Positions 25,785 to 34,400 of a stretch of DNA of 64,000 bases are shown piece after piece. Every line of letters begins with the position of its first letter. Position 1 is the stretch's first letter. Both the position numbers and the translations under genes were made by a program. The notes below the pieces were generated by a model. It had not been told where the DNA came from, made no database searches, and saw only the letters and a list, made by a program, of their open reading frames with translations. This DNA is from Verrucomicrobiales bacterium (GTDB lineage: Bacteria; Verrucomicrobiota; Verrucomicrobiia; Limisphaerales; CAIMTB01), in the NCBI GenBank assembly GCA_016795425.1, contig JAEUHG010000014.1:1-64000 (forward strand), written 5' to 3'.

Positions 25785-27107
25785 GTGACTCGGCAAACAT
25801 CCGGCGTGGTCTGTCAAAAACCAAGAGAAATTGCCGCGCGAGTTTTGCTGAAGCACGCCGAGAGCCGTGTGTTTCTCGAAGACTTGCTCGCGCGTGAACT
25901 CACCTCCGCCACCCTCAAATCCGTCGACCGCGCCCTGGTTCAAGAGCTCTGCTACGGGGTCGTCCGCTGGCAACTGGCCCTCGACTGGCTGATCCAGAAA
26001 CAGGCTCGCCAGCCCGAGACCAGCGTACAGGCCCGCGTTCTGCTGCGCCTCGGACTCTACCAACTCTTCTGGCTCGACCGCATCCCAGCCCATGCTGCCG
26101 TGAACGAAACGGTGGAGGCCGCGCGCACCCTCGAACTCGGGCCACTCGGCGGATTCGTCAACGCCATGCTCAGGAACTACGCGCGCAACATCGACACCAC
26201 CAAAGCCGCCCTTCAAGAACTGAAGACCAAGGATCCTGCGGTCGGCTGGTCGCACCCCAAGTGGTGGATCGAACGCACGGCCAAGCGGTTGTCTCCTGGC
26301 GACCTCCAGGCGTTGCTCGCGTGGAACAACCAACCCGCTGACACGTTCGCCCGTCTGAACCGCCTCAAAACGGACGGCGGCCCCCTCATCGCCCGATGGC
26401 GGGACGAGGGTGTGGACTATGACTTCGCCAAGTATGACTGGACCTCGGAGAACCAGATTTTCCGGCTTCGGCATCATCCCTCCATTGAGCGACTCAAGAC
26501 GTTCAAGGACGGCTGGTTCTACGTTCAGGATCCCAGCACCCTTCTGGCGGTTCATCTTTTGGCACCTCGGGCCGGAGAGCGCGTGCTCGACCTCTGCGCC
26601 GCCCCGGGTGGCAAGGCGACACTGATCGCCGATGCATTGGACAATGATGGCGAAGTCATCGCCGCCGAACCGGATGCCCGTCGAAGGCAGCGACTGACGG
26701 AGAACTGTGATCGCCTGGGCGCCGACGTCGTCGTGGTCGCACCCAACGATCCACGAACGGCCGGTCCTTTTGACGCCGTGCTGATCGACGCCCCCTGCTC
26801 CAATACCGGGGTACTCCGACGCCGGATCGATGCACGGTGGCGGCTGACCCCCAACGACATCACCCAATGCCACCGGATCCAGGTGGAACTCCTCTCAACC
26901 GGTCTCAAACGCCTCGGCCCCCAAGGTCGGGCCGTCTACAGCACGTGCAGCCTCGAGCCCGAGGAGAATGAGCAAGTCGTGGAGGAGGTCCTGGCCAAAC
27001 TGCCCGGATTCACGGTGGCGAAGTCCCAATCGTTGCATCCGGTCCGTGACAAGACCGACGGCGCGTATGTGGCGCTCATTGTCCCAACATCGTCGGCTCA
27101 CCGCTGA
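25785..27107 (+). CDS. rsmB: 16S rRNA m5C967 methyltransferase
   Basis: The GTG at 25785 is the best start: further upstream frames overlap greA, and from here the product is 440 residues, typical for RsmB. The N-terminal NusB-like RNA-binding domain (about 10-145) includes AARVLLKHAESRVFLEDLLA and YQLFWLDRIPAHAAVNETVE. The SAM-dependent methyltransferase domain has DLCAAPGGKATLIAD, DAPCSNTGVLRR (Cys338) and YSTCSLEPEENEQ (Cys388, the expected nucleophile). It methylates cytosine 967 (E. coli numbering) of 16S rRNA. The first codons lie 20 nt from the greA ATG on the other strand, so each promoter must lie within the neighbouring coding sequence. A perfect 10-bp hairpin follows the stop. Confidence 0.9.
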   Translation: MTRQTSGVVCQKPREIAARVLLKHAESRVFLEDLLARELTSATLKSVDRALVQELCYGVVRWQLALDWLIQKQARQPETSVQARVLLRLGLYQLFWLDRIPAHAAVNETVEAARTLELGPLGGFVNAMLRNYARNIDTTKAALQELKTKDPAVGWSHPKWWIERTAKRLSPGDLQALLAWNNQPADTFARLNRLKTDGGPLIARWRDEGVDYDFAKYDWTSENQIFRLRHHPSIERLKTFKDGWFYVQDPSTLLAVHLLAPRAGERVLDLCAAPGGKATLIADALDNDGEVIAAEPDARRRQRLTENCDRLGADVVVVAPNDPRTAGPFDAVLIDAPCSNTGVLRRRIDARWRLTPNDITQCHRIQVELLSTGLKRLGPQGRAVYSTCSLEPEENEQVVEEVLAKLPGFTVAKSQSLHPVRDKTDGAYVALIVPTSSAHR

Positions 27108-27116
27108 TCGATCGAT

Positions 27117-27146
27117 GCCTAAGGCCGCCCAAGGGTGGCCTTAGGC
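27117..27146. terminator. perfect 10-bp hairpin between convergent rsmB and zinc-ribbon gene
   Basis: GCCTAAGGCC (27117-27126) and GGCCTTAGGC (27137-27146) form a perfect inverted repeat with a 10-base loop. It lies 10 nt after rsmB and overlaps the last codons of the minus-strand gene, so it probably stops transcription from both sides. There is no T-run. Confidence 0.65.
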
Positions 27147-27371
27147 CCGGAAATCGAAACTCTCGTTCATCTTCCCACACTGCGGGCACCGCGACAGATC
27201 GACGTCGGGATCATCGGTGTAAACACTGCCGCATTTGAGGCACCGGAACACCCGATCCTCCGCCGGCCCGCTCAGAAAACGTCGGCGCCGCATCGAGTTG
27301 GCGATCCATAGGACGACCAACGCCAGGAGCATGACCGTCATGTAGCCCGCCAACAGCACATCCGGCCTCAT
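27141..27371 (-). CDS. small membrane protein with C-terminal zinc ribbon
   Basis: The ATG at 27371 forms an ATGA overlap with the stop of the upstream TonB-like gene, giving 76 residues; an earlier in-frame start would lie inside that gene. The N-terminal helix (about 4-24, VLLAGYMTVMLLALVVLWIA) is followed by basic SMRRRRF and a zinc-ribbon: CLKCGSVYTDDPDVDLSRCPQCG with two CxxC pairs. Such ribbons usually stabilise a small domain or bind nucleic acid or protein. Its role in an ExbB/ExbD operon is unknown. The four-base overlap shows it is a planned member of that operon. Confidence 0.75.
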   Translation of the reverse strand: MRPDVLLAGYMTVMLLALVVLWIANSMRRRRFLSGPAEDRVFRCLKCGSVYTDDPDVDLSRCPQCGKMNESFDFRA

Positions 27372-28165
27372 GACTTCGCTCCTTGTTCGGACTTCGGTTC
27401 GGGACCCGAAGGCACGGCCCATTCAATCACCAACAATCCAGACCGCCATTCCTCGGCGCCCGCCATCCGTGGAGCGGGAGGTGTGGCCGAGGGGAGGAAC
27501 TCCAAACCGGCCGCCCATTGCAGCGCCAGCGCGTCGGCTTCAGGCACCCCGCTGTCGATCCATACCACCGGCGGAACAGCAACCCTTCCCTGCAAGTCAA
27601 CGACGACCCGGACCGTGACCGATCGCGGCGCCGGGCCCGGCGGAGGGACGGGAACTGCCGTCGTCAATGGCAATGTCCAACCCGCCAATCCTTCCACCAC
27701 GCGCACGGACCCAAGCGCTGGCAAAGGGATCGGTGGTGGTTTGGGTATGCCGGGCTGGAACGTGGGCAGCGTCCATTGCCAGGCAAGTTCATGGAGATGA
27801 TCGTCCCGCGTCGGCCACTCCATGGGCACGAGTGCCAGAACCACCGGTGGCAACGGGCGAATCTCCACCGACAAGGGTTCGAAAGTGACCTCGGCCGGCG
27901 CCCGGGTCAGCCAGGCACTCCCGGAAAAATCGTTCCAGGAGGGCATCAAACTAGGCGTCAGCAGTCGCTTAAACGTCTCACCATCGCCGCTCGCGGCGGC
28001 GTCCTGAAACATCTGACGGGCCGGTGCCAACTTGGGCTCGACCGGCTGGTTCCGTGGCGAGAGCACCCAAATCGTCAGCACCTGGGCAAGGGTGATGAGT
28101 CCGGCGCCTTGCACCCAACGCTGGCGCCACCAGGGCGCATCACGATCCGTGATTTCGGGATTCAC
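27368..28165 (-). CDS. TonB-like energy-transducing protein (divergent)
   Basis: This 265-residue protein has a single N-terminal membrane helix (about 18-36, GAGLITLAQVLTIWVLS) with a charged cytoplasmic start. A helical segment, Pro-rich stretches (PGIPKPPPIPLPALG, VPVPPPGPAP) and a C-terminal beta segment (RSVTVRVVVDLQGRVAVPPV, then EADALALQWAAGLEFLP) match the TonB C-terminal fold pattern. The Pro-rich spacer and the position after exbB and exbD support a TonB-type link between the inner membrane motor and an outer-membrane receptor. Sequence similarity is weak, so the call rests largely on context. It starts 6 nt after exbD and overlaps the zinc-ribbon gene by 4 bases. Confidence 0.6.
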   Translation of the reverse strand: MNPEITDRDAPWWRQRWVQGAGLITLAQVLTIWVLSPRNQPVEPKLAPARQMFQDAAASGDGETFKRLLTPSLMPSWNDFSGSAWLTRAPAEVTFEPLSVEIRPLPPVVLALVPMEWPTRDDHLHELAWQWTLPTFQPGIPKPPPIPLPALGSVRVVEGLAGWTLPLTTAVPVPPPGPAPRSVTVRVVVDLQGRVAVPPVVWIDSGVPEADALALQWAAGLEFLPSATPPAPRMAGAEEWRSGLLVIEWAVPSGPEPKSEQGAKS

Positions 28166-28171
28166 GGCAGC

Positions 28172-28645
28172 TTAGGGTGATCGCGGAGCGACCGCGGCAC
28201 GAGGAGGGCTGGACGACTCCGGCGCCGGATCGGGACGGGGACTCGTTCCCAGCACCACCTCGGCAACCCCTGCCGCACGGGTCAAGGTGACGAGCCGGGC
28301 CAGCGTCTCGGTGGTCACGTCCCGGTCCGCCAGCAGCAGCAGCACCGGATGGCTTCCATGCGCCGCCACGCGTTCACGCAGGCGGACCTGGAGATTGGAT
28401 TCGGTGATCAACTGGTGTTCGAAGAAAAGCCGGCCTCCCGGCTGCGAGGCGTCCACGGCCACCGTCAAATGGGGCAACACCTCGCCCCAGACTCCGGGAG
28501 CGTCCGGCAACCGAAGTCGCACTCCGGGTGGAAGGACCAATGACGAATGCAGAAAAGTGGCGATCCACAGGAGGAACACCGTGCCCGCCAGGGCCGCGGC
28601 GTCCATCGGACCGCGCAGCATCTTGACATTCCGCGGCAATCTCAT
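28172..28645 (-). CDS. exbD: ExbD/TolR-type biopolymer transport protein
   Basis: This 157-residue protein has one membrane helix near 15-36 (AAALAGTVFLLWIATFLHSS). A periplasmic domain follows with the ExbD/TolR layout: LPPGVRLRLPDAPG, LFFEHQLITESNLQVRLRER, PVLLLLADRDVTTETLARLV and GVAEVVLGTSP. The conserved membrane Asp of proton-driven ExbD is not obvious here: the helix has no Asp after the initial PMDAAAL, so Asp14 at the cytoplasmic edge may or may not serve. The ATG overlaps the exbB stop by 4 bases. It should form the ion-driven motor with ExbB. Confidence 0.75.
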   Translation of the reverse strand: MRLPRNVKMLRGPMDAAALAGTVFLLWIATFLHSSLVLPPGVRLRLPDAPGVWGEVLPHLTVAVDASQPGGRLFFEHQLITESNLQVRLRERVAAHGSHPVLLLLADRDVTTETLARLVTLTRAAGVAEVVLGTSPRPDPAPESSSPPRAAVAPRSP

Positions 28646-29265
28646 GAGCCCATCGGGTCCCCGCGCCCGCTCAGCAGGTGGATGATTTCGGTCGAAGACG
28701 TCTCCATCTCCAGCAACACGTCGTTCAACCGAGAGACCAGGAAATTATGCGCGACATACGCCGGCACAGCCACCGCCAGGCCGGCTCCCAGACAGATCAA
28801 TCCCTGCCACATCCCGGCGGCAAACTCCGGCGGCTGCAGGGGAAGACCCGTCACCTGGACGCGCCAAAACACCCTCATGAAGCCCAGCACGGCACCGAAC
28901 AAACCCATCAAGGGCGCTATTTGAGCGACGGTGGCCAGGACCCCCAGCTTCTCCTCGAGCCGTGGCACTTCCACCAAACCCGCTTCTTCCAGTGCCTCCC
29001 GCATTCCCTCGCGCCCACGTTCACGATTGAGGATCGCCACTTTCACCATGCGCGCCACCGGCCCAGGAGTCGCGTCACAGATCGAAACCGCTTCGACGAT
29101 GTTCTCGCGCTTGAGGACATTCTTCACGCCGTTCAGGAACTCGAGGGAATTGATCTGGGCACGGTGATAGTGCAGCAGGCGCTCGATGAAGACGGCGACC
29201 GCCACCGCACCGGTGACCAGGATCAACCAGAACACCCAGCCGCCCTTTGCCAACAGAAGAGGCAT
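28642..29265 (-). CDS. exbB: ExbB/TolQ-type proton channel protein
   Basis: From ATG 29265 the product is 207 residues beginning MPLLLAKGGWVFWLILVTGA; the frame is open 14 codons further upstream but this start places the first helix correctly. Three membrane helices are visible: about 8-28, 110-135 (VLATVAQIAPLMGLFGAVLGFM) and 155-178 (MWQGLICLGAGLAVAVPAYV). The segment APLMGLFGAVLGFM and the last helix match the MotA/TolQ/ExbB channel signature. With ExbD it converts proton flow into motion used by the TonB-like protein. It is the first gene of a four-gene operon with ATGA overlaps, divergent from argA across 134 bases, where the promoters must lie. Confidence 0.88.
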   Translation of the reverse strand: MPLLLAKGGWVFWLILVTGAVAVAVFIERLLHYHRAQINSLEFLNGVKNVLKRENIVEAVSICDATPGPVARMVKVAILNRERGREGMREALEEAGLVEVPRLEEKLGVLATVAQIAPLMGLFGAVLGFMRVFWRVQVTGLPLQPPEFAAGMWQGLICLGAGLAVAVPAYVAHNFLVSRLNDVLLEMETSSTEIIHLLSGRGDPMGS

Positions 29266-29399
29266 GCGCCTGCATAGCGACCCCACCCCGCTCCCTTCAA
29301 GGTGCATTTCATCCTGATCACGGTTTTCCGTTGCCAGCGGCGCCCCGCACCTTCACTAAATCGCGGGTGCCGGCGCCGTTTCCGGCCTATCCAAGCTCA

Positions 29400-30680
29400 G
29401 TGAAGCCCACCGACCTCCGCGGTATTCTCCGCTACATTCCACGGTTCCGCGAACGAACCTTCGTCCTCAGTGCCGATGCCGCCGTCGTCATGGACGAGAA
29501 CTTCGCCAACATCCTCCTCGATATCGCGGTCCTTCGCTCCCTCAACATCCGGGTCGTCATTGTCCACGGCGCCGCGGCCATGATCCGCCTGCTCGGGGCC
29601 GAGGCCAATGTCTCCCCATCCAATCTCGACGGTGCCGGCATCACCGACGAAGGCACCCTGAAGCTCTCCCTGACCGCCGCCAACCGGCTCACTCACGAGA
29701 TTCTCGAGGGGCTCTCCACCAACGATCTGCGCGCGGCCTCCACCAACGCGGTCATCGCCCATCCCCTCGGCATCATCGGCGGAGTCGATCATCTCTATAC
29801 GGGCAAAGTCGAACGCGTGGATGGGGAGATGCTCCAGGGCCTGCTCACCCAGGGCATTATTCCGGTCGTTCCACCCCTGGGATTCGACGGCGAGGGCCGC
29901 ACCTACCGCGTCAATTCCGACGCCATCGCCGTCGCGCTGGGAGAGGCACTCAAGGCCGCCAAGATCATTTATATCACCAGTCGCGACGGACTAAGCTGCG
30001 GAGGTCGACTCATTCGTCAGATTCTGGCGAGCGAATTGGAGCAACTCCTGATCCGGCAACGCGCTGACTTCCCCCCCGAACTCCTTCCCAAAGCCCAGTT
30101 CGCCGCGCAAGCCTGCCGCGCAGGCGTGCCCCGCGTTCACGTCATCAATGGCTGCCTCGATGAGGCCCTGCTTGCCGAGGTGTTCTCCAACGAAGGCATC
30201 GGCACCCTCGTCTATGCCAATGAATACGAGCAAATCCGCCGCGCCTTGAAAAAGGACATCCGCCAGCTGCTCCTGCTCACCCAGAAATCCGTCGATAGCG
30301 CCGAACTGATGAAACGGTCGCGCGCAGAAATCGAGCGGCAGATCAGCGACTACTACCTCTATGAAATCGACCGCAACCCGGTCGCCTGTGTCGCCCTGCA
30401 TTTGTACCCGGAACAATCCAAAGCGGAACTGGCCTACTTGTTCGTCGCCCCGGCCCACGAGAACCAGGGTATCGGCCGAAAACTCATCCAGTTCGCCGAA
30501 GCCAAGGCCCGGGAAGCCGGGGTGCAGAATCTGATCGCCCTCTCCACTCAGGCCTTCACCTATTTCCAATCCAAGGCGGGTTTCGTCGAGGGCACTCCCG
30601 AAGACCTCCCCCCCTCGCGCCGCGAGCGCTACGACAACAGCGGTCGCAAATCCAAGGTCCTGGTGAAGCGACTCACGTGA
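29400..30680 (+). CDS. argA: N-acetylglutamate synthase (amino-acid kinase fold + GNAT)
   Basis: Start GTG at 29400 gives 426 residues, close to the usual 430-450 of ArgA; the upstream open frame lacks similarity and overlaps exbB. The amino-acid-kinase-like domain (about 1-280) shows FRERTFVLSADAAVVMD, RVVIVHGAAAMIRLL and YITSRDGLSC. The GNAT acetyltransferase domain (about 295-426) shows ELAYLFVAPAHENQGIGRKL and QNLIALSTQAFTYFQSKAGF. It transfers acetyl from acetyl-CoA to glutamate in the first step of arginine synthesis, with the kinase fold giving arginine feedback. No other arg gene is in the window. An L,D-transpeptidase gene begins 6 nt after its stop. Confidence 0.88.
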   Translation: MKPTDLRGILRYIPRFRERTFVLSADAAVVMDENFANILLDIAVLRSLNIRVVIVHGAAAMIRLLGAEANVSPSNLDGAGITDEGTLKLSLTAANRLTHEILEGLSTNDLRAASTNAVIAHPLGIIGGVDHLYTGKVERVDGEMLQGLLTQGIIPVVPPLGFDGEGRTYRVNSDAIAVALGEALKAAKIIYITSRDGLSCGGRLIRQILASELEQLLIRQRADFPPELLPKAQFAAQACRAGVPRVHVINGCLDEALLAEVFSNEGIGTLVYANEYEQIRRALKKDIRQLLLLTQKSVDSAELMKRSRAEIERQISDYYLYEIDRNPVACVALHLYPEQSKAELAYLFVAPAHENQGIGRKLIQFAEAKAREAGVQNLIALSTQAFTYFQSKAGFVEGTPEDLPPSRRERYDNSGRKSKVLVKRLT

Positions 30681-30686
30681 CGCCGC

Positions 30687-31274
30687 ATGCAACCGCGACG
30701 CGGAGACCTCCGATTACCTGCGGATTTCGCCCTCGCCTGCCGCCGCCTTGGACGCCGTCCCACGCATCACGTCCTGGTCGTCTCCGTTGCTCGACAGCAC
30801 GTTCGTTGGTATCGGCGCTCCACGTCCGCCGATGAAACCGCCGGTCATGGACTGGGCCCCCACTGCCTCCACCGGATCCTCCGAGCGTCCACCTCGCGGT
30901 TCGGAATCGGTCAGGTTCGCGACTCGAATCGCACCCCGCTCGGACTTCATTGCATCGCCCGCAAGATCGGGGCCGGATGGCCGGTCGGAACGGTGTTTCG
31001 TGCCCGGGTGCCGGTCGGATTCACCTGGAAGGGTTTGCCGGCGGCCACCATCGCCCATCGCATCCTATGGTTGGAGGGACTCGATCCGGGCTTTAACCGC
31101 GGCGGGCAGGTCGACACCAGGAGCCGGTACATCTACATCCATGGGCTCGCCGATGAACCCACCTTGGGTCGCCCGGCGTCGCATGGGTGCGTTCATCTGG
31201 CTGCCGACGATTTGATCCGGCTGCACAACCAGGTACCCGCCGAAACATTGGTCTGGATCACAGCGGGCCCCTGA
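30687..31274 (+). CDS. L,D-transpeptidase (YkuD domain)
   Basis: This 195-residue protein ends in a YkuD catalytic site: IYIHGLADEPTLGRPASHGC with nucleophile Cys168 in SHGCVHL and His in IHG. The N-terminal beta segment HHVLVVSVARQHVRWY is also typical. These enzymes make 3-3 cross-links in peptidoglycan or attach lipoproteins to it, acting in the periplasm. I see no signal peptide or membrane helix at the ATG used here (MQPRRGDLRLPADFALACRR), so export is unexplained; many small verrucomicrobial and proteobacterial homologs share that trait. It follows argA at 6 nt, which looks like operon packing rather than shared function. Confidence 0.85.
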   Translation: MQPRRGDLRLPADFALACRRLGRRPTHHVLVVSVARQHVRWYRRSTSADETAGHGLGPHCLHRILRASTSRFGIGQVRDSNRTPLGLHCIARKIGAGWPVGTVFRARVPVGFTWKGLPAATIAHRILWLEGLDPGFNRGGQVDTRSRYIYIHGLADEPTLGRPASHGCVHLAADDLIRLHNQVPAETLVWITAGP

Positions 31275-31292
31275 TCCCGCATATAGTTCTCG

Positions 31293-31940
31293 TCACCGGT
31301 CGGGCGTCACCGTCGGCGCCTTCTCACCCAAATAAGGCAGCGCGGCCCGCGCCGGCTGCGCAATCCGAGGGTCGGCATGGTCCGCTAATTCAAGCAGGCG
31401 CTGACGCGTCTCCACCTCCGTCGTGGCGAACACGGGACCCCCTTGTTGGAGTCCCGACACCCAGCCTTCGATCGCGGCCCCGACATAGCTCGCTCTCGTG
31501 CAGCATTCGCGGTGAGACAATTCGCGCGCAAAAGCCAGCAGCTCGGCGGGCTTGCGTCCGGCACCGACCCATTCTGCCGAGACCCTGAGCAAGCGGTGCA
31601 TCGCGGGTTGATCCCACTTCTCCCGCGCCGCCGCCGCCATGACTTCGGCGAAGAATGCATACTCCCTGCCGCGCACCGCGCCGTGCAACCGGGTCCATGC
31701 ATCACTCTCCTCCGCGCCCAATGCCAGTCCCAGTGCCACCGAATCTTCCAAACCCATCGACGATTCCATCGGCGTCGCGGCGGTGGGTAAGGCGGGGGCT
31801 GGACTTCGAGCGGCGTCGCGGTCCTTCGACGCGGGAGCGACGCAACCCAGCCAGCTGGAAACCAAACCGAGCACCAGGCATCCCCGCCAGTCGGGCACCC
31901 CCCCCAGGCGTCGCGATGGCCGATAAGAAATCGAGGTCAC
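31293..31940 (-). CDS. putative lipoprotein, last gene of five-gene envelope operon
   Basis: The frame is open far upstream, but GTG at 31940 lies one base after the previous stop (TGA-A-GTG) and gives 215 residues with a lipoprotein-like leader: basic PSRRLGG, hydrophobic CLVLGLVSSWLGC, then CVAPASK. The lipobox WLGC is atypical. The mature part is rich in alpha helix (EDSVALGLALGAEESDAW, AEVMAAAAREKWDQPAMHRL, LLELADHADPRIAQPARAAL), perhaps HEAT-like. I recognise no family. Its place suggests an outer- or inner-membrane-anchored partner of the other four proteins. Confidence 0.6.
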   Translation of the reverse strand: MTSISYRPSRRLGGVPDWRGCLVLGLVSSWLGCVAPASKDRDAARSPAPALPTAATPMESSMGLEDSVALGLALGAEESDAWTRLHGAVRGREYAFFAEVMAAAAREKWDQPAMHRLLRVSAEWVGAGRKPAELLAFARELSHRECCTRASYVGAAIEGWVSGLQQGGPVFATTEVETRQRLLELADHADPRIAQPARAALPYLGEKAPTVTPDR

Positions 31941-31941
31941 T

Positions 31942-33327
31942 TCATCTATCCGGACCGGAACGCCGCACCTGCTTGAGGTGTTCGGCGCCGATCTGGAGCA
32001 TGCCGAGCAAGGGCGATTCAACCCGCAACGATTCCTTGCCGAACTCCAGGCGGCGGGCGCGCAGTTCCGAACCGTTCTGGAGAACGACTCGAAACGGCGC
32101 ATCCTCCGCCTCGACCGCCGCGATCTGCAACACCCCGGCCTCGCTACCCGCCGCGAACTTCCGAAAGCCAAACAGCAATGAACTCATCGTCAGCGTGTTG
32201 GTTGAGAAACCCCGCATGCTGCCGTCGAGAAAATCACCGTCCAAAAGCAGCAGGCCCGGACGCAACACGTCCAGACGTTGCTCCAAATCGGGCGAGACCG
32301 GCACGAAATCAATACGGGCAAGGTTCAGCACCGAAACCAGCGCCCCACGCATCGCGCCACCCAGTCGGATGACCGACTCGTCCGCCGACTCGATGGGGGA
32401 CACGAGGACCGAGCCGCCACGAAAATGCAGCCGCGGAAAACCGCTGGCGGGTATGTATCCCAGACCTTTGGCTCCGACCGTTGGACTGCGAAACACGGCG
32501 GACACCAGCCCGGTCTCGGATCCGCTCGTCACGACCATCCCCGCTCGCACATTCTGTCCAAGATTCACGTTGCCGCGACCCAGGCCGTCCCATTGAAGGC
32601 CGTCGCCAGACACCTCCGCCACCACCGCGCCGCCCACCCTCCCGAGGCGAAGCCAAACGGGCAGAGTCTGGGTCACATTGGTGAAACGCATGGTCATCCC
32701 GCTGGCGATCTGGCGGTACAGGAAGACGATGCCCGAGCCCGGGCGATGCCCGACAAATGCGTATGCCGCAGCCTCGCCGAGGTTGTCGCGCAAGATCAGG
32801 CCCGCCAGCGACTCGGGTGATGTTCCGTCAAATGATTCCAGCTTCGCCACCACCTGACCGGACAACTCCAAGGGCCGCTGGGCAACATAACAGGCATCCG
32901 CATTCCCCTGCATGCCCCGACCGCCGCCGGTAATCCGCCAGGCGCCGTCAGGTTCCTCGGAAACCTTCCCGGCTGGTGCGGTCCCGATCGAGGCCCCGGC
33001 CCAGCCCGACGCCAGCTTGGGAGCCGGCGGCCGCTCAGCCGCTGCCGGAAGCGACTCGTTGGAATCAGCTGAACCCGGCCCCGCGAAACTCAATTCCAGC
33101 AGCTGGTCCAACGGCACGGTCACTGGATCCCCCGCGGCCGGCTGCACCTGCACCCCGTCCGGAACCAACGCGACGTTGCCCTGGTGCGTTTGACCACCCG
33201 AAGTGCGCGCTGTTCCCGGCCTGGCCGCTGCTGCCAGCGACGGTCCCCCACCGCCGACGATAGCCAACGCGAACAGGAGGAAAATCGGGATCCGCCTCAA
33301 CGCTGATAAATCGGTACGTAATTCCAT
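31942..33327 (-). CDS. secreted protein with concanavalin-like domain, uncharacterised
   Basis: The ATG at 33327 overlaps the preceding gene by 31 bases and starts MELRTDLSALRRIPIFLLFA, a good signal peptide ending SLAAA; the product is 461 residues. A beta segment near 40-75 (GGQTHQGNVALVPDGVQVQP) and the C-terminal one (VVLQNGSELRARRLEFGKES, ending LGMLQIGAEHLKQVRR) share a small barrel pattern common in verrucomicrobial secreted proteins. Between them a DUF1349/LamG-like jelly roll is suggested by SLAGLILRDNLGEAAAYAFV and LPVWLRLGRVGGAVVAEVSG. No catalytic residues can be assigned. It may bind a polysaccharide or peptidoglycan surface. Confidence 0.6.
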   Translation of the reverse strand: MELRTDLSALRRIPIFLLFALAIVGGGGPSLAAAARPGTARTSGGQTHQGNVALVPDGVQVQPAAGDPVTVPLDQLLELSFAGPGSADSNESLPAAAERPPAPKLASGWAGASIGTAPAGKVSEEPDGAWRITGGGRGMQGNADACYVAQRPLELSGQVVAKLESFDGTSPESLAGLILRDNLGEAAAYAFVGHRPGSGIVFLYRQIASGMTMRFTNVTQTLPVWLRLGRVGGAVVAEVSGDGLQWDGLGRGNVNLGQNVRAGMVVTSGSETGLVSAVFRSPTVGAKGLGYIPASGFPRLHFRGGSVLVSPIESADESVIRLGGAMRGALVSVLNLARIDFVPVSPDLEQRLDVLRPGLLLLDGDFLDGSMRGFSTNTLTMSSLLFGFRKFAAGSEAGVLQIAAVEAEDAPFRVVLQNGSELRARRLEFGKESLRVESPLLGMLQIGAEHLKQVRRSGPDR

Positions 33328-34400
33328 GGCATCGCCAGTACCCCGACGTAAACCGCTGTCGCGTAGATCGGACCCAGCCCGTTCGAACCCATGTCGATCG
33401 AACCGTCCCAATACGCCTTGTCTCCCTCACGCACCACTTGGCGCATCAATTGATTTCGAATCCGCGGATACCAGAATTTCCAGGCGTCAGAGCCCACCAT
33501 GTACTGCGCCGGCACCGCATAGAACGTCCCGTAGGTGAACCACTCGCGTTGTCCGAAGTTCTTGGTGAGATACTCCGAACCTCGCTTGACCAACGGATCG
33601 TCGTACAGCCCGCACACCTGGAGCGAATAAATCGCCGCTGCCGTCCGCGCATATCCGGGTGCCCGATTGCCGGGCTGGTAGGTGAACCCGCCCGAAGCAG
33701 CGTCGTAGCAGGCCTTCACGTAACGGACGGCCCGCTCGATGGTCTCCTGGGGCACGTCAATTCCCGCGTTCTTCGCCGCCCGCAAGCCAACCACCTGAAG
33801 CACCGTCACCGACACATCGGCATCCTGAGCTATCGGACGGTAACGCCAACCCCCTTCGGGATTCTGGGAGCTGATGATCAGTTTGATGGCTCGATCCAGC
33901 TTCGGCTTGATGTCGGCCGCCTGTGTCTGCCCGTACAACTCGGCGAGAGCGATCGTCGCCACCCCGTGGTTGTACATGTACTGCCCAAGGGATCGATCCC
34001 CGAACGTCCCGTCCGGCTTCGCTGCCTCCAACAGGTATTGCAGCCCAAGTCGTGCCACCTTCCCCTGCTCGCCTTCTCCGGGCAGATGACCCGCCGCCAG
34101 GAATCCCATCAGCGTGTAGGCCGTCATCGCCACCGGGTGCCGGCGTTCGAAATCCGTCACTCCCCACGAACCGTTCGGCAGCTGCTTCGACGCCAGGTAA
34201 CGGATTGCCCCCTGAATGACACTCTCTGTCGCCGCGTCCACGGTCGGCGTCTTGCCATCATCCAGAGGAATCATTCCCGCCGCGGCGGCAGCGGCGCTGA
34301 TTCCACCCGTCGTCGGTCCAGGTGCCGGCGCAGGTGCCTGGGCGATCGCGGAAACCGCCCCGCACACGAGGAGGAGAGCATTCACCCACAACGTCTTCAT
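33297..34400 (-). CDS. secreted prenyltransferase/squalene-cyclase-like repeat protein (second copy)
   Basis: This 367-residue protein has a clean signal peptide (MKTLWVNALLLVCGAVSAIA, cleavage at AQA). Toroid repeats are visible: LPNGSWGVTDFERRH, PDGTFGDRSLGQYMYNHGVA, NPEGGWRYRPIAQDADVSVT, SGGFTYQPGNRAPGYART and AYWDGSIDMGSNGLGPIYAT. It has the same layout and ending (YVPIYQR) as the protein at 7584-8759, and the phrases GGWRY and DxDxSVT align. No terpene-cyclase acid motif is seen. Its start codon overlaps the stop of the coiled-coil gene by 4 bases (ATGA), and its 3' end overlaps the next gene, so expression is tightly coupled. Confidence 0.78.
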   Translation of the reverse strand: MKTLWVNALLLVCGAVSAIAQAPAPAPGPTTGGISAAAAAAGMIPLDDGKTPTVDAATESVIQGAIRYLASKQLPNGSWGVTDFERRHPVAMTAYTLMGFLAAGHLPGEGEQGKVARLGLQYLLEAAKPDGTFGDRSLGQYMYNHGVATIALAELYGQTQAADIKPKLDRAIKLIISSQNPEGGWRYRPIAQDADVSVTVLQVVGLRAAKNAGIDVPQETIERAVRYVKACYDAASGGFTYQPGNRAPGYARTAAAIYSLQVCGLYDDPLVKRGSEYLTKNFGQREWFTYGTFYAVPAQYMVGSDAWKFWYPRIRNQLMRQVVREGDKAYWDGSIDMGSNGLGPIYATAVYVGVLAMPWNYVPIYQR

